From positions 166,102 through 230,101 of the forward strand of contig NZ_NFHG01000003.1 of NCBI RefSeq assembly GCF_002159265.1: a stretch of 64,000 bases of DNA, given 5' to 3'. The notes beneath the pieces are model-generated. The model saw nothing but the letters and a program-made list of their open reading frames with translations. It made no database searches and had not been told where the DNA came from. The stretch is from Flavonifractor sp. An82 (lineage in GTDB: Bacteria > Bacillota > Clostridia > Oscillospirales > Oscillospiraceae). How positions within the stretch are numbered: position 1 is the stretch's first letter; each line of letters begins with the position of its first letter. Position numbers and translations under genes: made by a program. Of the stretch, positions 1 to 6,956 are shown piece by piece.

Positions 1-118
1 CTATATGTACGGTGGATTTGCTGATGCCGAACTGCCGGGCGGCGGCACGCACCGTGGCACGGTTCTCTATGATGTAAAGCGCCAGCCGGCAGGCGCGTTC
101 CTCGATATTCCCTTTCAA
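1..118 (-). CDS. spoIIID: SpoIIID, sporulation transcriptional regulator (5' part only; runs off the window)
   Basis: Only the first 39 codons are in the window; the gene continues past position 1. The translation begins LKGNIEERACRLALYIIENR and goes on into a helix-turn-helix with RAAARQFGISKSTVH, the signature of SpoIIID, a small DNA-binding protein (usually 80-90 residues) that switches the mother-cell programme from sigma-E to sigma-K. The start is TTG at 116-118, placed 9 bases after a GGGGAG ribosome site; no ATG lies in frame nearby. A sigma-E-type promoter sits about 40 bases upstream (154-181), as expected for the known sigma-E control of spoIIID. The fragment is short, but the motif is diagnostic. 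Confidence 0.82.
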   Translation of the reverse strand, partial: MKGNIEERACRLALYIIENRATVRAAARQFGISKSTVHI

Positions 119-153
119 ACAGCAACACTCCCCGCATTGATTCTCACGGGGGA

Positions 154-181
154 TGTATATGCGCCCAAGGGCCCGGATATG
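154..181 (-). promoter_or_regulatory. Sigma-E-type promoter for spoIIID
   Basis: On the minus strand CATATC is followed after exactly 14 bases by CATATACA. This resembles the mother-cell sigma-E consensus (KCATATT, 13-15 bases, CATACAHT). The same CATATC-N14-CATATA arrangement occurs before yabP at 5226-5254, which strengthens both calls. Confidence 0.6.
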
Positions 182-309
182 TGGTGGGAACCCCTGAGGC
201 AAAATAGTTCGAAGGAGAACTTTCCTGAAATTAACCTGGGATAATGTAGAAACCAGGGAAAATATGATAAAATAAACCACCAATATTCCGCAGGGAGGGG
301 GGATGGGAA

Positions 310-912
310 ATGAGTTTGGAAAAGCTCTACCAAGACCTGTTCGGTCTGTCGGATGAGCGGCTCATCCGGCGGCTCACGGAATTGGGAGAGGTGCGGCACG
401 TGAAAAAGGGACACCTGCTGTACCGGGAGGGGGAAGTGCCCTCCAAGCTGACCTTTCTGCTTCAGGGCCTGCTGCGGGGGTACTTCCTGGACGCCGGCGG
501 CAGGGACATCAGTGATTGCTTCGCGTTCAAGCCCGGGGCGCCGGCCACCGCCTGCATTGCCCTGGGGGAACCGGCCACCATCAGCATCGAGGCCCTGGAG
601 GACAGCCAGGTGCTGGAGCTGCCCATGGGGCCGGTGCTGGAGCTGCTGGAGGAATATCCCCAGCTCTACCGTCTGTACACCGCCTTTCTGCTGGAGGCAC
701 TCAAGTGCCACTGGGAGGTCAAGGCGGCCATGTATCAGTACACCGCCATGGAGCGCTACCAGTGGTTTCTCCGGTCCTATCCCGGTCTGTGCCACCAGGT
801 CAGCGGCAAGCATATCGCTTCCTTCCTGGGCATGACCCAGGTGACCCTCAGCCGTCTGCGCCGGGCCATGCGGGAGGCGGGCCAGCTTCAGGCCGCAGAA
901 GGCGAATCATAG
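310..912 (+). CDS. Crp/Fnr family transcriptional regulator
   Basis: A 200-residue protein with an N-terminal cyclic-nucleotide-binding-like beta barrel (about residues 25-115; LLYREGEVPSKLTFLLQGL fits the first strands) and a C-terminal winged helix (about 160-195; VSGKHIASFLGMTQVTLSRL). Such proteins sense a small molecule or redox state and bind palindromic promoter sites. No cysteine cluster of the Fnr type is visible, so the signal cannot be deduced. The ATG follows the G-rich ribosome site GGGAGGGGGGA. The upstream gap holds a CCTGG/CCAGG inverted repeat (235-257), a possible autoregulatory site; I could not place a convincing promoter. It is convergent with the MATE gene and shares its terminator. 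Confidence 0.85.
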   Translation: MSLEKLYQDLFGLSDERLIRRLTELGEVRHVKKGHLLYREGEVPSKLTFLLQGLLRGYFLDAGGRDISDCFAFKPGAPATACIALGEPATISIEALEDSQVLELPMGPVLELLEEYPQLYRLYTAFLLEALKCHWEVKAAMYQYTAMERYQWFLRSYPGLCHQVSGKHIASFLGMTQVTLSRLRRAMREAGQLQAAEGES

Positions 913-915
913 GAG

Positions 916-952
916 AAAAAGGACGTGCTGCTTTTTGCAGCACGTCCTTTTT
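916..952. terminator. Bidirectional terminator between the Crp-like and MATE genes
   Basis: Eleven-base stem GGACGTGCTGC/GCAGCACGTCC around a TTTTT loop, flanked by AAAAA and TTTTT, so it can stop transcription from both convergent genes. Confidence 0.9.
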
Positions 953-957
953 GTAGG

Positions 958-2343
958 TTATGCGGGTTTTCCCTCCAGCTCTTTCTGACGGCGCTTCAGG
1001 ATGCGGGGGAAGCGCCACAGGAACATGAGCCCGGTGGTGAGGGCGGCCAGCACGTCGGCCACCGGCTCGGCCAGGAAGACCGCCATCACCTGATGGCCGG
1101 GGATCAGCCGGGGCAGGATGAGGATCAGGGGGAGCAGCAGGATGATCTTCCGCAGCAGGGCCAGGAAGAGGGAGATCTTGGCCTGACCCAGAGCCACGAA
1201 GGTCTGCTGGCAGGAGGTCTGGACACCCAGCATGAACATGCCTGCCACATAGATCCGCAGGGCCCACACCGCCAGATCTACCAGCTCCGGTTTGTCGTTG
1301 AAGAGGAGCACGAAGGCATGGGGGAAGAGCTCCAGGGCCAGGCAGGCGGTGCAACTGAAGGAGAAGGCGCTGATGAACAGCAGCTTGTAGGCCTTGCGTA
1401 CCCGGTCCAGCTTCCCGGCGCCGTAGTTGAAGCCGATGATGGGCTGGGCGCCCTGAGCAATGCCCTGGAGCAGCAGGAAGAAGATCTGCAGCACACTGGA
1501 GCAGATGGTCATGGCACCCACGGCGGGGTCGCCGCCGTAGGCCTTCAGGGAGGCGTTGAAGGCCACGTTCACCAGGCTCTCGGTGGCGTTCATGATGAAG
1601 GGGGAGACGCCCAGTGCCACCACCGGGGCCAGCACCCTGGGATTGATGCGGAAGTAGCGCCGCTGGAGGCGCAGCTTGGTGCGCTTGCCGGTAAGGAACC
1701 GGAGGACCCACACCGCCGACACCGCCTGGGCGGTGATGGTGGCCAGGGCGGCGCCCTTGACGCCCATGTGCAGGCCAAAGATGAAGATGGGGTCCAGCAC
1801 GATGTTGGTCACTGCGCCGATGAGCACCGTGGCCATGGAGATGGTGGAGAAGCCCTGGGCGGTAATGAAGAAGTTGAGCCCCAGGGAGATCTCCACAAAG
1901 ATGGTGCCCACCAGGTAGATGGTCAGGTAGTCACTGGCAAAGCCGATGGTGTTCTCCGTGGCACCGAAGAGGAGGAGCATAGGCTCCTTGATGGCCAGGA
2001 AAATGCCGGTCACCAGCACCGACAGGGCGATGAGCAGGGCGGTACAGTTGCCCAGAATGGCGTTGGCCTGCTCCTCCTTGCCCTCCCCCATGCGCACCAC
2101 CGCACGGGAGCCGCCCCCCATGCCCACCAGGGCGGAGATGGCGGAGACAAACATCAGTACCGGGAAGCAGACCCCCAGACCGGTGAGGGCCAGATCGCCC
2201 ACCCCCTCGATGCGGCCGATGTAGATGCGGTCCACAATGTTGTACAGAGCGTTGACCAGCTGAGCGGTCACCGACGGCAGGGCCAGCCGGAGCAGCAGCT
2301 TGCCTACCGGGTCCCGTCCCAGATCGTTTTCTCGTTTTGCCAC
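958..2343 (-). CDS. MATE family multidrug efflux transporter
   Basis: About 461 residues with the 12-helix pattern and internal two-fold repeat of MATE transporters. It opens with RENDLGRDPVGKLLLRLALP and then IVDRIYIG, which is typical of the Firmicute DinF/NorM-like branch. These inner-membrane antiporters expel cationic drugs or metabolites using a sodium or proton gradient. The frame is open far upstream, but that part lies over the HD gene. The start chosen is GTG at 2341-2343, which follows a GGAGAAGGA ribosome site embedded in the end of the HD gene and gives the usual family length. It begins 5 bases after the HD stop codon, so the two are probably translationally coupled. Confidence 0.88.
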   Translation of the reverse strand: MAKRENDLGRDPVGKLLLRLALPSVTAQLVNALYNIVDRIYIGRIEGVGDLALTGLGVCFPVLMFVSAISALVGMGGGSRAVVRMGEGKEEQANAILGNCTALLIALSVLVTGIFLAIKEPMLLLFGATENTIGFASDYLTIYLVGTIFVEISLGLNFFITAQGFSTISMATVLIGAVTNIVLDPIFIFGLHMGVKGAALATITAQAVSAVWVLRFLTGKRTKLRLQRRYFRINPRVLAPVVALGVSPFIMNATESLVNVAFNASLKAYGGDPAVGAMTICSSVLQIFFLLLQGIAQGAQPIIGFNYGAGKLDRVRKAYKLLFISAFSFSCTACLALELFPHAFVLLFNDKPELVDLAVWALRIYVAGMFMLGVQTSCQQTFVALGQAKISLFLALLRKIILLLPLILILPRLIPGHQVMAVFLAEPVADVLAALTTGLMFLWRFPRILKRRQKELEGKPA

Positions 2344-2348
2344 GATGA

Positions 2349-2933
2349 TTACGCCTCGTCCTTCTCCAGAAAATAAGTGGCCTCCATGTCGGCCACGCTG
2401 AGGGCAAAGGCCAGGGGATACTGCTGGAAGGCCTGACCCACCAGCCGCTTGTCCTCGTCGCCGGAGAAGCCCATGTGCCAGCGGATGGCCATGGCCTCCT
2501 CCCGGGTAAGCCGCAGGAATCCGGAGAGGATGTACACGCTCTTTTCCCCGTGGCCGTAGGGCAGGCTGTCCTCGTAGAAGAAGGTGGGCACGGTCTGCCA
2601 CTTGCCGTCAGGGCCCTTCACATTGCGGGTGCCCGCCTTGTAGCACCCCGTCTTGCACACGTCGTGGAGGAGGGACACCAGAGCCACGCTCTCAGGGGAA
2701 TAGTCCAGGCCGTACAGCTCCCGTACCCGCTCCCGCTCCAGATAGGCCTCCAGGCAGCGGTAGACGTTGACGCTGTGCTCACACAGGCCGCCGGGGTAGG
2801 AGCCGTGGAACCGGGCGGAGGCGGGGGCGGTGAAAAAGTCGCTCTTGTGCTCCAGGTAGTCCAGCAGGGCGTCGGACCCCTCCCGGTGAATGTTTTCCCG
2901 AAAAATCTGCAAAAATACTTCCTTACTGTCCAT
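2349..2933 (-). CDS. HD-domain hydrolase
   Basis: A 194-residue protein with an HD metal-phosphohydrolase core: GLCEHSVNVYRCL supplies the first His, VSLLHDVCKTGCYK the HD pair, and HGEKSV plus IRWHMG the later ligands. Proteins of this kind hydrolyse nucleotides or phosphoesters; the substrate cannot be told from sequence. The frame is open 14 codons further upstream, but the ATG at 2931-2933 has AAGGAG seven bases before it. It is followed immediately by the MATE exporter on the same strand. Divergent from the YtaF-like gene. Confidence 0.8.
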   Translation of the reverse strand: MDSKEVFLQIFRENIHREGSDALLDYLEHKSDFFTAPASARFHGSYPGGLCEHSVNVYRCLEAYLERERVRELYGLDYSPESVALVSLLHDVCKTGCYKAGTRNVKGPDGKWQTVPTFFYEDSLPYGHGEKSVYILSGFLRLTREEAMAIRWHMGFSGDEDKRLVGQAFQQYPLAFALSVADMEATYFLEKDEA

Positions 2934-3049
2934 AGGACTCTCCTTCTCTGTCGTCAGTACAGCAAAGTATAGCACAGCCGCCCTGAAAAAACCACCCCGG
3001 GCACCGCCAATTCGTATCCCGAATAGAATGGGCGGAACGGAGGTGTCCC

Positions 3050-3619
3050 ATGGAGTGGTTTTCCATGCTGGCGGCGGCCCTGCTCTTTTCCGCCGCCTGT
3101 AATTTTGATACGGTCATTCTGGCCATGGGCTGGGCAGTGCGGGGGGTGCGCCCCTCCCCCGCCCACACCCTGGTCATCGCCGGGCTGACCACCCTTATCA
3201 CCTGGCTGTCCCTGGTGCTGGGCCGGGGGGCGGCGGTCTCTCTGGGCAGCAGCTTTGCCGGGGCTCTGGGGGGCCTGGTGCTGGCGGGTATCGGGCTGTG
3301 GTTCGTGCTGGACTGGCTGCGGAGCCTGGGGGGCGCCCGGCAGGAGGAGGCCCCCCAGGCGGGCAATAACCTGCTGGGCTGGGTGGCTTTGGCCGCTGCC
3401 CTGGCGGTGAACAATGCCGGGGTAGGGGTGGCTGCCGGAGCCTCCGGCGTGGGCCCCGGCCTGGCCTCCCTGGCCAATTTCGTACTTACCCTGGCGGCCC
3501 TCCCCCTGGGCCGGGCCCTGGGGGACCGGGTGGCCGGCCGGCTGCTGGGGAAATACGCCCTCCCCCTCTCCGGTCTTATCCTGGTGGGCCTGGGGGTGTG
3601 GCAGGTGCTGGGAGGATGA
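3050..3619 (+). CDS. YtaF/MntP-like integral membrane protein
   Basis: A 189-residue, strongly hydrophobic protein with about six membrane helices. Two halves carry the related motifs NFDTVILAMGWAVRG (first helix) and VNNAGVGVAAGASG (fourth helix). This duplicated D/N-x-x-x-V-x-x-G layout is that of the MntP manganese exporter and the sporulation protein YtaF. In the second half Asn replaces the Asp usual in MntP, which favours YtaF. Start ATG at 3050 after CGGAGGTG. It stands alone between divergent HD and convergent yabR genes; a sporulation role is an inference from family resemblance only. Confidence 0.65.
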   Translation: MEWFSMLAAALLFSAACNFDTVILAMGWAVRGVRPSPAHTLVIAGLTTLITWLSLVLGRGAAVSLGSSFAGALGGLVLAGIGLWFVLDWLRSLGGARQEEAPQAGNNLLGWVALAAALAVNNAGVGVAAGASGVGPGLASLANFVLTLAALPLGRALGDRVAGRLLGKYALPLSGLILVGLGVWQVLGG

Positions 3620-3620
3620 C

Positions 3621-3656
3621 AAAAAAGACCTGCTGCAGGTGCAGCAGGTCTTTTGT
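3621..3656. terminator. Bidirectional terminator between the YtaF-like gene and yabR
   Basis: Stem AAAAGACCTGCTGC/GCAGCAGGTCTTTT with an AGGT loop; A and T runs on both sides serve the two convergent genes. Confidence 0.9.
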
Positions 3657-3671
3657 TATGTACGGATGGAA

Positions 3672-4115
3672 TTACTTCCGGCCGCCCCGACGGGAGCTGC
3701 GGCGCTCGGCCTGGCGCAGCTCGGAGAGCTTGCTGTCCGAGGAGGCCATGAACTGCTTCAGGCGGTCCTCAAAGGTGGTGGGCTCCGCGGGAGCGGGCTT
3801 GCCCCGGAAGCCGCCGTTGAAGCCGCCGGGCCGACCGCCGGGCCGACCCTGACCGCCGTGACCGGCGGGACGGGGGGGCGGATCCATAGCCTTCTTGATG
3901 GAGAGGTTGATACGGCCGTTCTCGTCGATGCCGATGACCTTGACCTTGACCTCCTGCCCTTCCTTCAGATGATCCTTTACATCGTTGACATAGGAATAGG
4001 CGATCTCAGAGATATGCACCAGCCCCGACTTGCCCTCGGGCAGTGAGACGAAAGCGCCGAACTTCGTGATGCCTGTGACCTTTCCTTCCACAATCGTACC
4101 AACACCAAACTCCAT
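3672..4115 (-). CDS. yabR: S1-domain RNA-binding protein (YabR-like)
   Basis: 147 residues. Residues 1-75 form an S1 OB-fold (GTIVEGKVTGITKFGAFVSL, then GLVHISEIA and GRINLSIKKA). The rest is a low-complexity Gly/Arg/Pro linker and a charged C-terminal helix ending SSRRGGRK. Single S1 proteins of this type bind RNA or ribosomes; YabR of Bacillus sits directly after divIC, as here. The ATG at 4113-4115 is preceded by AGAGAGG. The order yabP-yabQ-divIC-yabR matches the Bacillus subtilis chromosome, which supports the assignment. Confidence 0.82.
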   Translation of the reverse strand: MEFGVGTIVEGKVTGITKFGAFVSLPEGKSGLVHISEIAYSYVNDVKDHLKEGQEVKVKVIGIDENGRINLSIKKAMDPPPRPAGHGGQGRPGGRPGGFNGGFRGKPAPAEPTTFEDRLKQFMASSDSKLSELRQAERRSSRRGGRK

Positions 4116-4143
4116 TTGCCTGAAAAATCCTCTCTTTCAAAAT

Positions 4144-4419
4144 TCAATCGGTGAACCGGAACACATACTCACCCGGCTCCACCAGGCCCAGTTTGTCGCG
4201 GGCCAGATCGGCCTGCCGGTCAGGATCGCCGCTGTTTTCCACGGCGTCGGCCAGATCGGCGTTGACCTGCTTCTGCTCCTCCACCTGCTTCTGGGCGTCG
4301 GCCAGATCGGCCTGGGCGGCCTGCAGCTGGCTGCGCATGGTCAGCAGACCGGTGGCGGTGGCGATGAGCAGGGCCAGAACGACCAGCTTGGTCAGAAGGG
4401 ATGCTTTCTTGAGTTTCAT
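4144..4419 (-). CDS. divIC: Septum formation initiator DivIC
   Basis: 91 residues: a short basic cytoplasmic tail (MKLKKASLLTK), one membrane helix (about 12-30), an extracellular coiled coil (about 30-65, rich in Q, A and D) and a C-terminal ARDKLGLVEPGEYVFRF segment typical of FtsL/DivIC/FtsB proteins. It works with FtsL and DivIB in the divisome. An ATG 15 codons upstream is in frame, but the chosen ATG at 4417-4419 has AAGGAG at good spacing. Synteny with yabPQ and yabR favours DivIC over FtsL. The yabQ frame reads through the first 200 bases of this gene in another phase. Confidence 0.82.
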   Translation of the reverse strand: MKLKKASLLTKLVVLALLIATATGLLTMRSQLQAAQADLADAQKQVEEQKQVNADLADAVENSGDPDRQADLARDKLGLVEPGEYVFRFTD

Positions 4420-4900
4420 GGGTGTCTCCTTCCCCGTCTGCCCGGTGGGTATCTTCCGTTTCATCGGATATTGGATTTATTTTATACCACTTCGGCTCAT
4501 AATGGAAGCGTTTTTTTGCGGATTTTCCGATTTTTTTACACAGCTTTCCCAACACCACAACCGGTAGTGTAACCACATGCCACACCACCCCCAAAAGATC
4601 GGCCACCCGGTAGCCCAGCCACAGGGCCCACCGGCTGAGCAGCCGGAAATAGGCCATGCCCCCCAGCACGATGGCCGCCAGCAGGTAGAGCCGCACCTCC
4701 CCCCGGCCCGCCACCGTGGAGTAGACGAAGATGGCCGCCGTCACCACCAGCCAGAACAGCAGGTCCAGGCATCCCCCCACCAGAGGCAGGGGGATGCGGA
4801 CCCGCAGAATGCGCAGCAGGTCGTACACCAGCCCAATGGCCGCCCCCAGCACCAGGGCCCCGCCCAGGTAGAGGGCCTGCTCCGAGACCCAGATCTCCAT
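4220..4900 (-). CDS. yabQ: Spore cortex biosynthesis protein YabQ, frame extending 200 bases into divIC
   Basis: Translation from ATG 4898-4900 gives 226 residues. Residues 1-130 look like YabQ: four or five membrane helices with GLVYDLLRILR and WLGYRVADLLG, ending in the basic segment KKRFHYEPKWYKINP. YabQ is needed for spore cortex formation. From about residue 145 the frame continues without a stop over the start of divIC and becomes a hydrophilic, Arg/Ala/Gly-rich tail that looks like out-of-phase divIC. The ATG begins one base after the yabP stop. Either the overlap is real, a stop was lost, or the assembly has an indel near 4420-4480. Confidence 0.75.
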   Translation of the reverse strand: MEIWVSEQALYLGGALVLGAAIGLVYDLLRILRVRIPLPLVGGCLDLLFWLVVTAAIFVYSTVAGRGEVRLYLLAAIVLGGMAYFRLLSRWALWLGYRVADLLGVVWHVVTLPVVVLGKLCKKIGKSAKKRFHYEPKWYKINPISDETEDTHRADGEGDTHETQESIPSDQAGRSGPAHRHRHRSADHAQPAAGRPGRSGRRPEAGGGAEAGQRRSGRRRGKQRRS

Positions 4901-4901
4901 C

Positions 4902-5192
4902 TCAGCGGAAGAGCCGGGCAAAGAGGCCGCCCGACTGCCGGTCCCTGCTGTCCTCATAGGTCAGGGAATCCACGTCCCCCTCCACCTTCAGGTCCCCCCC
5001 GTCCAGACTCAGCTTTTCAATGTGCAGATTCTCCCCCCGGATCACCAGGGTGCCCCGGTTGGTGTGCATGACGATGGTATTTTCGTCAAAGCTCTCCACC
5101 TCCTCCACCCCGGACACCGACAGGCGCTCCCGGTCCTCCAGGATCAGATGGTGGGCCGTCTCCGGCCGGCCCCGCTCACTTTCATACGGCAT
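4902..5192 (-). CDS. yabP: Sporulation protein YabP
   Basis: 96 residues with the YabP/YqfC fold signature: HHLILEDRERLSVSGVEEV, then SFDENTIVMHTNRGTLVIRG and HIEKLSLDGGDLKVEG. YabP is a mother-cell protein needed for sporulation. The start ATG at 5190-5192 follows AAAGGGG. Its stop is separated from the yabQ start by one base, so the two are cotranscribed. A sigma-E-type promoter lies 34-62 bases upstream, directly after the bioY stop codon. Confidence 0.9.
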   Translation of the reverse strand: MPYESERGRPETAHHLILEDRERLSVSGVEEVESFDENTIVMHTNRGTLVIRGENLHIEKLSLDGGDLKVEGDVDSLTYEDSRDRQSGGLFARLFR

Positions 5193-5225
5193 AACAATGC
5201 CCCTTTCCCATAGAGTCTCATTGCT

Positions 5226-5254
5226 ACTATATGGGACAGGGGCATGGGATATGA
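5226..5254 (-). promoter_or_regulatory. Sigma-E-type promoter for the yabPQ cluster
   Basis: Minus-strand TCATATC, 14 bases, CATATAGT. It fits the sigma-E consensus and lies between the bioY stop and yabP, whose Bacillus orthologue is sigma-E dependent. It closely matches the site before spoIIID. Confidence 0.65.
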
Positions 5255-5255
5255 G

Positions 5256-5789
5256 TCAGGCCCGGGCCAGAGCGGGGGCCAGCCGCCGGCTGAGGGCCAG
5301 GGCCAGCACCAGCTTGACGGCGTCGGGCAGCAGGAAGGGGATCACGCAGGTCCACAGGGCGGACATGACTCCCATGGGGCCGGTGGTGGCGGCGTACATG
5401 AGCACGAACCAGGCGGTGCCGAAGCCGTAGCACACCGCCAGACCGACAATGCCGGAGAGCACAAAGACCGCCGGGCCTCTGCCAAAGAGGGCCTCGGCCC
5501 CCCACATCACCAGGGCGATGAGGAGAAAGCCCATGAGGTAGCCGCCGGTGACCCCGGCGAAGGAGCCCAGCCCGCCGGAGAAGCCGGAGAACACCGGCAG
5601 GCCCACCGCCCCCATCAGCAGGTATACCCCCACCGCCAGGGAGCCCAGCTTTCCCCCCAGCACCCCCACAGCCAGGAAGATGGCAAAGGTCTGTAGGGTA
5701 AAGGGCACCACCGTGGGAATGGTGATCCAGGCGCATACTGTAATCAGGGCCGCCATGACGGCGGCATATACCAGGGACTTGGCTTTCAT
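5256..5789 (-). CDS. bioY: Biotin transporter substrate-binding component BioY
   Basis: 177 residues, six membrane helices, with the BioY hallmarks IPTVVPFTLQTFAIFLAVGV, GLPVFSGFSGGLG and TGGYLMGF. BioY is the S-component that captures biotin; it acts alone or with an energy-coupling EcfAAT module, which is not encoded here. The ATG at 5787-5789 follows GGAGG. Its promoter (minus strand TTGACA at 5844-5849, 17 bases, TATACT at 5821-5826) overlaps two BirA operators, so biotin should repress it. Divergent from birA. Confidence 0.93.
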   Translation of the reverse strand: MKAKSLVYAAVMAALITVCAWITIPTVVPFTLQTFAIFLAVGVLGGKLGSLAVGVYLLMGAVGLPVFSGFSGGLGSFAGVTGGYLMGFLLIALVMWGAEALFGRGPAVFVLSGIVGLAVCYGFGTAWFVLMYAATTGPMGVMSALWTCVIPFLLPDAVKLVLALALSRRLAPALARA

Positions 5790-5803
5790 TGGATACCTCC
5801 ATA

Positions 5804-5834
5804 TTGTAAACTTGAAATCAAGTATAGTTTACAA
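5804..5834. promoter_or_regulatory. BirA (biotin repressor) operator 1, over the bioY -10 region
   Basis: TTGTAAAC, 15 bases, GTTTACAA: a perfect 8-base inverted repeat of the BirA type (TTGTNAAC-N14-16-GTTNACAA). It covers the bioY -10 box TATACT (minus strand, 5821-5826). Confidence 0.85.
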
Positions 5835-5842
5835 TTTGGAAA

Positions 5843-5873
5843 TTGTCAACTATAAATACAGATCGGTTGACAA
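5843..5873. promoter_or_regulatory. BirA (biotin repressor) operator 2, over both -35 boxes
   Basis: TTGTCAAC, 15 bases, GTTGACAA: a second perfect BirA-type inverted repeat 8 bases from the first. Its two arms contain the -35 boxes of the divergent promoters (TTGACA of bioY on the minus strand at 5844-5849 and TTGACA of birA at 5868-5873). Confidence 0.85.
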
Positions 5874-5896
5874 AAAGGCTTGAGGCAGGATACAAT
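5868..5896 (+). promoter_or_regulatory. birA promoter (sigma-A type)
   Basis: TTGACA, 17 bases, TACAAT. The -35 box is inside BirA operator 2, which predicts autorepression by biotin-loaded BirA. Confidence 0.85.
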
Positions 5897-5929
5897 AGAA
5901 AAAACGTAGAGCGGAAAGGACGGATGACC

Positions 5930-6913
5930 ATGCTGCGGGACGAGGTGCTGGCCCTGCTGAGGGCCCAGAAGGGGGTCCCCCTGTCGGGGGAGGCCATGAG
6001 TCAGAAGCTGGGGGTGAGCCGGGCGGCGGTGTGGAAGGCCATGGAGGCCCTGCGGCAGGAGGGGTATGTGATCTCCTCCGCCCCCCGCCGGGGCTACGCC
6101 CTGGAGGACTCCCCCGACCGCCTCTCCCCCGGGGAGCTGATGGCTCCCGGCCGGAAGATCGGCTCCAACCTGGTGTGCCTGGACACGGTGGACTCCACCA
6201 ACAACGAGGTCAAGCGGCGGGCGGTGGATACCGTGCCCCAGGGGCTGGTGGTGGTGTCCGCCCAGCAGACCGGAGGCCGGGGCCGCCGGGGCCGCAGCTT
6301 TGTGTCCCCGCCGGGGGGACTCTACCTGTCCGCCCTGCTGAAGCCGGACTGCCCCCTGGAGCAGGTCAGCGCCCTCACCGCCTGGTCGGCGGTGGCGGTG
6401 TGCGACGCGGTAGAGCAGGTGTGCAGCATCCGCCCCTCCATCAAGTGGCCCAACGACGTGATCCTGGAGGGCCGCAAGCTGTGCGGCATCCTCACCGAGC
6501 TGGAGCTGGAGGGGGAGACCGCCGCCCTGCGCTATGTGGTGGCGGGCATCGGGGTAAATCTGAGCCAAAGTGCAGAGGATTTCGGCCCCGAGGTGGCCCC
6601 TGTGGCCATCTCCCTGGCCCAGGCTTTGGGGAAGGCCCCCCGCCGGGCGGCCATGGCCTCCGCCCTGCTGGACGCCCTGGACAGGCTGGACCGGGACTTT
6701 CCCGAGCAATGGGATCGCTGGCTGGAGCGATACCGGGCGGACTGCATCACTGTGGGCCGCCAGATCAAGGTGCTCCGGGGGAGCACCGAGCGCACCGGCA
6801 CCGCCGTGGGGGTGGACGAGACCTTCGCCCTGGTGGTGGAGTGGGAGGACGGCACCCGAGAAGCCCTGTCCTCCGGGGAGGTCTCCGTCCGGGGCCTGCT
6901 GGGCTATGTGTAA
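5930..6913 (+). CDS. birA: Bifunctional biotin-[acetyl-CoA-carboxylase] ligase / biotin repressor BirA
   Basis: 327 residues. Residues 1-65 are a winged helix (MSQKLGVSRAAVWKAMEALR) that binds operator DNA. Residues 85-270 are the ligase domain with the biotinyl-AMP motif GRGRRGR and KWPNDV, and a small C-terminal SH3-like domain follows. It makes biotinyl-5'-AMP, biotinylates carboxylase/decarboxylase subunits, and represses when biotin is plentiful. The frame is open upstream, but transcription should start near 5903. AAAGGA precedes two in-frame ATGs at 5924 and 5930; the second has the better spacing. The regulatory domain fits the two operators in the shared bioY-birA intergenic region. 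Confidence 0.93.
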   Translation: MLRDEVLALLRAQKGVPLSGEAMSQKLGVSRAAVWKAMEALRQEGYVISSAPRRGYALEDSPDRLSPGELMAPGRKIGSNLVCLDTVDSTNNEVKRRAVDTVPQGLVVVSAQQTGGRGRRGRSFVSPPGGLYLSALLKPDCPLEQVSALTAWSAVAVCDAVEQVCSIRPSIKWPNDVILEGRKLCGILTELELEGETAALRYVVAGIGVNLSQSAEDFGPEVAPVAISLAQALGKAPRRAAMASALLDALDRLDRDFPEQWDRWLERYRADCITVGRQIKVLRGSTERTGTAVGVDETFALVVEWEDGTREALSSGEVSVRGLLGYV

Positions 6914-6915
6914 AC

Positions 6916-6951
6916 AAAAAGGAACCGCACCTTTTGGTGCGGTTCCTTTTT
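6916..6951. terminator. Bidirectional terminator between birA and the HAD gene
   Basis: AAAAAGGAACCGCACC/GGTGCGGTTCCTTTTT around TTTT; symmetric, serving both convergent genes. Confidence 0.92.
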
Positions 6952-6956
6952 GCGTT

